Assembly (NCBI GenBank): GCA_029785685.1
Contig: JAFLZE010000037.1
Coordinates: forward strand, 1 to 9,257
DNA: 9,257 bases
Source of the DNA: Nitrososphaerota archaeon
GTDB taxonomy: Archaea > Thermoproteota > Nitrososphaeria > Nitrososphaerales > UBA183
Reading direction: 5' to 3'
Shown piece by piece: positions 1-4,888 of this stretch. The position numbers and the translations under genes were made by a program. Numbering within the stretch: position 1 is the stretch's first letter; the number at the start of each line of letters is the position of its first letter. The notes under the pieces were generated by a model. The model had not been told where the DNA came from. It did no database searches and saw nothing but the letters and a program-made list of their open reading frames with translations.

Positions 1-84
1 CAGAGGCGCGGCTCCCTCCCTCGGCACCATTAAGTCGGTCTGTGGTGTCTTTCCTTGGACGAGAGCCACGGGTGGGATTAACAC
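1..84 (-). CDS. Possible 5' end of a further gene running off the left edge
   Basis: On the minus strand an open frame runs from just after the stop codon of the 336-residue gene to the window edge. A GTG at 84 would begin a peptide starting VLIPPVALVQGK and continuing about 28 residues to the edge; an ATG lies further in. The frame is the same as that of the upstream gene, separated from it by one TAG. No convincing ribosome binding site is visible, and the piece is too short to recognise a family. It may be the next gene of the operon or simply chance open frame. Confidence 0.2.
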   Translation of the reverse strand, partial: MLIPPVALVQGKTPQTDLMVPREGAAPL

Positions 85-135
85 CTCAGCGGCAAAAGCC
101 CTGCTCCGCTGGTCTTGGTTGCTGCCATGGGGCTT

Positions 136-1146
136 CTATTCTACCTCGATTCTGATGTGAACGACCCCTGTTCCCGGCCCATCCGGATCCTCGGGGACAG
201 GGTATGGCTCGCCGTCGTCCGGCGGATCCTGGCCGACGTAAGGAAGAGAAAGGCTCTTCCAAAGGGACTCCACCTTGTTGTCCCAGTGCTCGGAATCCCA
301 GAGGCTCTTGATGCCTCTCCTGAGGTCCTTCTTCATGGAACGCGCCTGGGGGTTGTCGAACGCGCCCGGAGGGATGAACAGGATCTCGCCGATCCCGAAC
401 CTGAGGAACCGGCGTGAGAACTCCGCTGCGTTGGCTGCAAACCTATACTCGCTGGCTCCCAATCCGTCCCACGGCGCATGAAGGAAGCCCAACCATCGGG
501 CGAAAGGTGGCCACCAGTCAATCCTCATTGCCTGGTTCAAGTTGAGTTGTTTCTTTAGGCCCAGATACCTGAGGAGGTCTCTGGCGTTCACGAATAGGAA
601 GTCCGAGTCATAGATGAGTCCATAGGAACCGAGGCAACCCGTCAGATTGGGCCAGTTGTGTGGGTCCGGGCTAATCCAAGACCCTGCAACTCCCCTGAAC
701 GTGGGGAAGCTGGTCAGAAGGAAGAGCTGCTCCGGCTTGACGTGCCAGGTCAGGTGCTTGTCCGCCTTCTTGACCTGGTTGAAAGTGGCCCTCTCGAAAA
801 ATACACGGCCACCATGCGTTATTGACAGGATGTACACGACGTCTCCTAACTCGCACTGGGAAGTGGACCCACGATATTGGAACTTCACCTGCGACCTGAA
901 GCCGTGTATGTAGGCCGACTCGGGGACAATACGGAAGCCAGGTCCATGTTCCGGGGCGAGAGACCCGAAAGAATTGACACCGGAGCTAACCGCTTCGACG
1001 ATTTCAGGCTCGTCCTTCCCCCTGGCATAGCCCTTATTGATGGCGGTGCGCATCCTCTCCGCGAACTGCTCTTCGAAAGCGACGAAAGCATCGCTCTCGA
1101 TAGCCTCGGCGAATCTCTGGAAAACTGAGAGCGGGTCGGAACTCAA
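136..1146 (-). CDS. 336-aa protein of unknown function, possible Mrr-like nuclease core
   Basis: I do not recognise a named family. Seen: a helical N-terminus (residues 1-45), then a compact alpha/beta-looking block with the order E99-L-x-D102, a hydrophobic strand (VVYILSI), and Q124-V-K126-K. This E/D...Q-x-K order resembles the PD-(D/E)XK core of Mrr-type nucleases, whose second half is often Q-A-K; that reading is inference. A Trp/Pro-rich stretch follows (TSFPTFRG, IDWWPPFARW), and the last 30 residues are acidic and proline-rich. The only start is TTG at 1146; ATG and GTG are absent between it and the stop of the upstream gene (TAG at 1210), with which it shares a reading frame. The two genes are 63 bases apart on one strand and probably co-transcribed. 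It could equally be a structural or binding protein. Confidence 0.75.
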   Translation of the reverse strand: MSSDPLSVFQRFAEAIESDAFVAFEEQFAERMRTAINKGYARGKDEPEIVEAVSSGVNSFGSLAPEHGPGFRIVPESAYIHGFRSQVKFQYRGSTSQCELGDVVYILSITHGGRVFFERATFNQVKKADKHLTWHVKPEQLFLLTSFPTFRGVAGSWISPDPHNWPNLTGCLGSYGLIYDSDFLFVNARDLLRYLGLKKQLNLNQAMRIDWWPPFARWLGFLHAPWDGLGASEYRFAANAAEFSRRFLRFGIGEILFIPPGAFDNPQARSMKKDLRRGIKSLWDSEHWDNKVESLWKSLSLPYVGQDPPDDGEPYPVPEDPDGPGTGVVHIRIEVE

Positions 1147-1209
1147 CTCAAGCGGGCACCAGCTGTGACCAGCAGTACGTTCTCGACCGAAGGCCGGGCC
1201 ATCCTTTCT

Positions 1210-1980
1210 CTACTTCCTGAACCCCGGACGGACTCTCTGGAGTTCTTCCATCGCTTCAGAGAGCATTCTGGCCAGTTCTGACATCCATCCTGGCAGGGCG
1301 TCGGTAAGCGCTTTCAATTGGGTTTCTTCGAGACGGGCGATTGACTTCTGAGAGCCTGCCAGTTCCAGGGCCGCCTTCTTTAGTGAGGGGAGCCTCCTCC
1401 TGAAGGGAGGTGGGAGCCTGCCCATTAGCTTCTTGATCTTGGCTACCCGAGGGGGCACCTCTTTCTCGATGTACTCCCTGGCCTCACCGTCGTCAACATG
1501 TGGCCCGTAAAGGGCGAGGAAGGTCGGGAACTCTCTTAGGTCGAGCTTACCATTTTCGTATGAACGAGAGAGCATCATTACCAATTCGTAGACCGGCTTG
1601 TCGACTATCTTGAGGTCGTGCATGAGCGTCTCGTATTTCGAAAGGTTCCTGGCCTGAGAAGCCAGACTTACGAGAGAAAGAAGGTCTGCCGAGAGGCTCA
1701 CCATCCAGACAGCGTATTCGTCATAAAGACGGTCCGCCATTCCGATGGGAACTGGCACCGCTGTCTCATCAATGAGTTTGACCAGCCTGCGGCTTGACTC
1801 GTTCAGTGCTTTCCGTGCCTTCGCAAGGGAATCGATGGCGTTTAGCGCTCGATGCATCTGCTCGGCGAGTTCTTTCTTTCGTTGCTTCCTTCGTAGGTAC
1901 AGTTTCAGTCTGTCTGTGAGCACCATCAGCGAACCAACCGCTTGTCCAGCCCCAAGGGGCAGGCTCAGAAGGTCGACCAT
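1210..1980 (-). CDS. 256-aa helix-rich hypothetical protein
   Basis: No family is recognised. The protein looks almost entirely alpha-helical. Residues 3-21 are hydrophobic (LLSLPLGAGQAVGSLMVL), possibly a short membrane-associated or amphipathic helix. A strongly basic stretch follows (KLYLRRKQRKK, about 26-36), and then long charged helices rich in Leu, Ala, Arg and Glu that could form coiled coils (about 38-75 and 215-250). A Pro/Arg-rich turn (GRLPPPFRRRLP) lies near residues 187-198. The ATG start is the first in the frame. It lies 25 bases after the stop of a 5'-truncated gene on the same strand, with a small inverted repeat in the gap and no good Shine-Dalgarno sequence at normal spacing. 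It heads the surviving part of the operon and is followed in the same frame by the 336-residue gene. Confidence 0.75.
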   Translation of the reverse strand: MVDLLSLPLGAGQAVGSLMVLTDRLKLYLRRKQRKKELAEQMHRALNAIDSLAKARKALNESSRRLVKLIDETAVPVPIGMADRLYDEYAVWMVSLSADLLSLVSLASQARNLSKYETLMHDLKIVDKPVYELVMMLSRSYENGKLDLREFPTFLALYGPHVDDGEAREYIEKEVPPRVAKIKKLMGRLPPPFRRRLPSLKKAALELAGSQKSIARLEETQLKALTDALPGWMSELARMLSEAMEELQRVRPGFRK

Positions 1981-2005
1981 CGTGGGGAGTCAATAACTCC
2001 AGCTC

Positions 2006-2242
2006 TTAGGAGTTCTGAAGTCGTGGGATGACTACGGTTCGGGGTTTCCGCAGGATTCCGGTAACATCCAGCATGAACGCCTGCAAGCTCGCTGGCATCT
2101 GCTCGTACATCTCTCCCATGACAACAAGCAGGGGGACCTTGCACTCGCCGTCAATCAGTAGCCTGATGCCGTTGTCCGCGTACCTGAAGACGATGCGGTC
2201 TGGGGAACCCTTGAAGATCTCCTTGGCTCGTTTCGTCGTTAA
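2006..2242 (-). pseudogene. 3' remnant of a gene cut by transposase sequence
   Basis: On the minus strand there is an uninterrupted coding-like stretch of about 78 codons ending at TAA (2006-2008). It reads from about TKRAKEIFKGSPDRIVF and ends KPRTVVIPRLQNS. It has no start codon at its 5' end, and the frame closes at a TGA at 2249-2251. The strand-like pattern (RIVFRYADNGIRLLIDGE, KVPLLVVMGEMYEQMP) looks like a real protein, although I do not recognise the family. The 5' end coincides with the point where a plus-strand transposase fragment begins, so the upstream part was probably removed by an insertion or deletion. It precedes the 256-residue gene by 25 bases. An internal ATG (in VVMGEM) could allow a short product. 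Confidence 0.6.
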
Positions 2243-2495
2243 CCCACGTCATAGGGTCAAGATGGAGCATCTGAACGGAGAAATCAAGGATAGGGAACAG
2301 AATTTCTGGGGCCTCAAGACCCCCGACTCGCCCATTTTGAAGGGATACCAACTCTTCCACAACTACGTCAGGCCGCACGAAGGACTCGGAGGCAAGACCC
2401 CATCAGAAGCGGCGGGCGTCAAAGTCGAGGGCGAGAACAAGTGGCTGACTCTAATTGAGAATGCTTCGGCAAGGGCTAAGAATAACCCAAAATGA
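2240..2495 (+). pseudogene. C-terminal fragment of a DDE (integrase-fold) transposase
   Basis: About 85 codons read HRVKMEHLNGEIKDRE and later LFHNYVRPHEGLGGKTPSEAAG, ending with ENKWLTLIENA and a TGA. This matches the last third of integrase-fold DDE transposases: M-E-x-L-N-G carries the catalytic Glu, followed by the YHNYxRPHxGLxxKTPxEAAG block. The two catalytic Asp residues and the N-terminal DNA-binding part are missing. The same frame is open further upstream to an ATG at 2028, but residues before about 2240 are antisense to the truncated minus-strand gene and do not look like transposase. It is therefore an inactive remnant. No terminal inverted repeat is evident around either end. The fragment ends 24 bases before the NYN gene. 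Confidence 0.8.
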
Positions 2496-2519
2496 CGGGC
2501 ATAGAGTCGAGGGAATAGC

Positions 2520-3062
2520 GTGAGCGGAGATTCGAGCGATAGGGTCGTCGTATTCATTGATGGCTCCAACCTCGTCCATACGGCTCAGTTCTTCAGGGAA
2601 GGATACAGAATCGACTATGCAAAACTCCGCGACAAGGCAGTAAACGGTCGCCGTTTGCTCAGGGTATACTTCTTCGGGTCTGTGCCCCCGAACCCGAACC
2701 AAGGACAGATAAAATTCCACACATATCTGAGGGCCATTGGATTCACACTCGAATTGAAGCCCCTTCATGTGCATAATGGCAAATTCGTGGAGAAAGGAGT
2801 CGACGTAGCTCTTGTGACGAAGATGCTCGGGAGTCTGCTGCGCTCGAATGCTTTTTCGGTGGCGGTGGTGGTCTCGGGGGATAACGACATGACCGAAGCT
2901 ATCAGAGAGGTCAAGGGGGTCGGTAAAAGGGTCGAAGTGATGGCGTTCAGGAACGGAATCGGGAAACAGCTCAGAGAAGAAGCTGATGAATTCTTCGCGA
3001 TCGATGATTTCGCGTCAGAAGTTGAGCTGGCTCCCAAGTCCGAAAGTGCCCCCGTAGCTTAG
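2520..3062 (+). CDS. NYN-domain (LabA/DUF88-like) PIN-fold ribonuclease
   Basis: A 180-residue protein spanning a complete NYN domain, a PIN-like metal-dependent RNase fold. Visible motifs are VVVFIDGSNL (D14, N17) at strand 1, EKGVDVALVTKML (D95) in the middle and VVVSGDNDM (D121, D123) near the C-terminal half, giving the usual acidic cluster. The length is normal for single-domain LabA-like proteins. The start is GTG at 2520, chosen because GAGGG lies six bases upstream and because FIDGSN then falls at the usual distance from the N-terminus. The acidic tail (residues 160-180) is atypical: its last codons and the TAG stop lie inside the tRNA-Gly gene. Such proteins are thought to cleave structured or noncoding RNA; a role with the nearby CRISPR arrays is only positional inference. 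Confidence 0.85.
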   Translation: MSGDSSDRVVVFIDGSNLVHTAQFFREGYRIDYAKLRDKAVNGRRLLRVYFFGSVPPNPNQGQIKFHTYLRAIGFTLELKPLHVHNGKFVEKGVDVALVTKMLGSLLRSNAFSVAVVVSGDNDMTEAIREVKGVGKRVEVMAFRNGIGKQLREEADEFFAIDDFASEVELAPKSESAPVA

Positions 3063-3122
3063 TAAGGATAGAGCACTGGCCTTCCAAGTCGGAGGTCATG
3101 GGTTCGAATCCCATCGGGGGCG
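3048..3122 (+). tRNA. tRNA-Gly (anticodon UCC)
   Basis: A full cloverleaf can be drawn: acceptor GCCCCCG (3048-3054) with CGGGGGC (3115-3121); D stem GCTT/GAGC with one G-U pair and GG in the loop; anticodon stem CTGGC/GTCGG around loop CTTCCAA, anticodon TCC; a five-base variable loop; T stem ATGGG/CCCAT around TTCGAAT. The discriminator would be G at 3122, and no CCA is encoded, as is common in archaea. There is no intron. The first 15 bases overlap the end of the NYN reading frame. Its internal promoter must therefore lie in coding sequence, or it is processed from the NYN transcript. Confidence 0.93.
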
Positions 3123-3135
3123 TTTCTTTGGTCAT

Positions 3136-3227
3136 GGGACTTCGGAAAGGGGCGGGAGCCGCCCTCAACGGGCCGTTCCTTTCGGAACGTTCCAAGTCCC
3201 CGCCCCTACCCGAAGATAATTTTATCA
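3136..3227 (+). ncRNA. Candidate structured RNA directly downstream of tRNA-Gly
   Basis: Nested complementary segments can be read by eye. CTTCGG (3140-3145) pairs with CCGAAG (3210-3215), and GGGGCGGG (3149-3156) with CCCGCCCC (3199-3206). Inside are two hairpins: GCCC-TCAAC-GGGC (3161-3173) and CGTTCC-TTTC-GGAACG (3174-3189). A competing helix GGGACTT (3136-3142) with AAGTCCC (3194-3200) would exclude the outer two. An AT-rich GATAATTTTATC (3216-3227) follows, which may be the transcript end. There is no credible protein frame. It begins 14 bases after the tRNA and could be transcribed with it. It does not match an RNA family I can name, and a terminator or a DNA cruciform remain alternatives. 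Confidence 0.45.
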
Positions 3228-3522
3228 CAGGTGGTCAGCGACATTTCGCTGGAGCGGGAAAGCCCCACCGACCTGTTTCTTGTTTAACTGGTCTCACGGG
3301 AGGCGAGGATGTTGTTTAAGCTTTATGGATAAATCGTCCAAATTGAGCTTCTTTTCGGCCGAAACTGGCAGTTTCGGGTGTCCAACTTGGGCATGAAAAG
3401 CACTAAACGGGTCACCAGAGCAAATGGCTCTGCCAGCATGGAGAGACGTTTAACAGGGAGACGATTTCGCCTCGTGGCCCAATAACTTAACAGCGCCCTT
3501 TCCCGACCCGCAACGCGAGGAA
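3228..3522. other. Noncoding region with several hairpins before CRISPR array 1
   Basis: No convincing gene is present. Perfect inverted repeats are: ACAGGT/ACCTGT (3227-3232 with 3271-3276) enclosing hairpin CAGCGA-CATT-TCGCTG (3236-3251); an 8-bp stem CCGAAACT/AGTTTCGG with a 3-base loop (3359-3377); CAGAGC/GCTCTG (3416-3432); and TAAACG/CGTTTA (3404-3409 with 3447-3452). An AT-rich stretch around 3316-3336 (CTTTATGGATAAAT) could act as a TATA element. Array 1, if read leftward, would be transcribed into this region, so some hairpins may serve as its terminator. Confidence 0.4.
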
Positions 3523-4492
3523 CTGCTAAACGCCTTACGGCATCAGAGGCTCCTGCACCCCTCTCGGACGCCGCGAACCAGTTCGCATATACCTGCTAAA
3601 CGCCTTACGGCATCAGAGGCTCCTGCACTGAACACCGAGGCCGAGTGCCTGGGCATCAAGGTCAACTGCTAAACGCCTTCCGGCATCAGAGGCTCCTGCA
3701 CGCTATGGCTGTGACTGTGCCGCCTCCGATGGTGATCTGCTAAACGCCTTCCGGCATCAGAGGTTCCTGCACGGGGCTATTGTGAGGGAGGTGGCGCTAC
3801 CAGTCCACTGCTAAACGCCTTCCGGCATCAGAGGTTCCTGCACGCGACCCAGCAGACGCCCCTCGGCCTCCCTCCGTTGACCTGCTAAACGCCTTCCGGC
3901 ATCAGAGGCTCCTGCACGTTCGTAGACGCTATCGACCCTGCAGCGTTGAAGATCTGCTAAACGCCTTACGGCATCAGAGGCTCCTGCACCTGGAGTACAT
4001 CGACCACGGAGGGAAGGCCATCGACTGCTAAACGCCTTGCGGCATCAGAGGCTCCTGCACGTCTTCGGGAACTTCTACGCCGCCGTGCAATACCTGGCTG
4101 CTAAACGCCTTGCGGCATCAGAGGCTCCTGCACGTCGGCTTGACCTTAGCCTTTACCAACGCCACCTTCTGCTAAACGCCTTGCGGCATCAGAGGCTCCT
4201 GCACCGAGGTCCACTTCGGGAAGGGCGACGCGCGGGTCTACTGCTAAACGCCTTGCGGCATCAGAGGCTCCTGCACAGTGCGTGAGTTAGATGCATCGTT
4301 CCTTTTATTATGCTGCTAAACGCCTTCCGGCATCAGAGGCTCCTGCACACATCACGGCCCAGAGCGTTGGGAACATCGGGGTCAGCTGCTAAACGCCTTC
4401 CGGCATCAGAGGCTCCTGCACACCGCCATCACCGCTTCCTGCGTCTTGAGCTTGTCCTGCTAAACGCCTTCCGGCATCAGAGGCTCCTGCAC
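3523..4492 (-). CRISPR. CRISPR array 1: 14 repeats, 13 spacers, read leftward
   Basis: Fourteen 36-base repeats start at 3523, 3593, 3666, 3737, 3808, 3882, 3954, 4025, 4098, 4169, 4241, 4313, 4386 and 4457. Spacers are 34-38 bases (34,37,35,35,38,36,35,37,35,36,36,37,35 from left to right). In the minus-strand sense the repeat starts GTGCAGGAGCC, has stem ATGCC/GGCGT around a G-N-A-A loop at repeat positions 21-24, and ends TTTAGCAG. The strand is inferred from the GNRA-type loop and from identity with array 2. Repeat position 22 varies by block; the fourth and fifth repeats (3737, 3808) also carry G-to-A at position 9. No repeat is eroded. The right end lies only 6 bases from the cas2 ATG, leaving no separate leader. 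The cas type cannot be read from the window; repeat and spacer lengths fit type I or III. Confidence 0.97.
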
Positions 4493-4498
4493 TTCTAG

Positions 4499-4782
4499 AT
4501 GCAGGATACGAAGTCGTCGGCTACGACATCAGAGACGAGGCTCGGCTCAGAAGGGTCCAAAAACTCATGATCGGCTACGGCCACAGGCTGCAGTACAGCA
4601 TATTCAGGTGTCGGTTGAGCGAAAGGGACGTGGAGCGGATGAAATGGGAGCTGATGGAGACGATGGAGACCGAGGACGACCTGCTCGTGGTGGGCCTGTG
4701 CAAAGCGTGCGTCGGTAGGTTGAGGGTGAACGGCTCGCACGCTACCTGGCCCAAGGAGGGCCCGAGCTACGAGATAGTTTGA
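4499..4782 (+). CDS. cas2: CRISPR-associated endoribonuclease/integration subunit Cas2, apparently frameshifted near codon 3
   Basis: From 4510 the frame reads YEVVGYDIRDEARLRRVQ, then GYGHRLQYSIFRCRLSERD and GLCKACVGRLRV. This is the Cas2 ferredoxin-like fold: the conserved Asp after strand 1 (V-V-G-Y-D-I), the basic RLRRV helix start, the GYGxRxQYSxFxC strand and the C-terminal CxxC strand. Cas2 partners Cas1 in spacer integration. The length (about 94 residues) is normal. In the Cas2 frame no ATG, GTG or TTG precedes the conserved region. ATG at 4499 would fit perfectly (M-Q-x-Y-E-V-V) if one base were restored at about 4504 (CAGGATAC). The first in-frame ATG is 4567, which would remove the catalytic strand. 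So the gene is either a recent pseudogene, carries a sequencing error, or has an unusual start. cas1, cas4 and cas6 are absent around it. Confidence 0.85.
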
Positions 4783-4888
4783 AATTCAAGCACCGCTGAG
4801 TGGGTCGGGGCGGGAGCGGTAGAACGCACGGCGGGCGCGGGGGAGGCTAACGGGTGCTTGATTCCCGAGCTTCACGCCGCACTTGGCA
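4783..4888 (+). promoter_or_regulatory. Probable leader of CRISPR array 2
   Basis: The 106 bases between the cas2 stop and the first repeat of array 2 are the natural leader, because the eroded repeat is at the far (right) end of that array. Unlike most leaders it is very G-rich on the transcribed strand, with G-runs at 4802-4804, 4807-4810, 4812-4814, 4833-4835, 4839-4843 and 4852-4854. A perfect 9-bp inverted repeat, TCAAGCACC (4786-4794) and GGTGCTTGA (4853-4861), encloses the G-rich part. The only AT-rich pocket that might serve as a TATA element is at the end of cas2 (about 4773-4789). Confidence 0.55.

Noticed and set aside
115..417. 100-residue plus-strand frame at the left end
   Set aside because: Shadow of the 336-residue minus-strand gene; no domain and unlikely composition.
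2028..2240. N-terminal part of the 155-residue plus-strand frame as transposase
   Set aside because: It is antisense to the coding-like minus-strand remnant, Ser/Arg-rich and unlike any transposase domain; only the part after about 2240 is homologous.
3098..3319. Plus-strand frame from the tRNA into the hairpin region
   Set aside because: Starts inside the tRNA T arm and runs through strong inverted repeats; no protein features.
3523..4492. Array 1 read rightward with its leader at about 3320-3522
   Set aside because: That would reverse the repeat relative to array 2, whose direction is fixed by its eroded right end, and would turn the GNRA loop into UUNC; the flanks outside the two arrays also show no shared leader sequence.
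4037..4498. Open frames through array 1 with repeated LLNALRHQRLLH or AKRLAASEAPA peptides
   Set aside because: The repeat is 36 bases (12 codons) without stops in some frames, so long frames arise from the CRISPR repeats themselves; they are not proteins.
4495..4740. 81-residue minus-strand frame opposite cas2
   Set aside because: His/Pro-rich mirror of the clear Cas2 frame on the plus strand.
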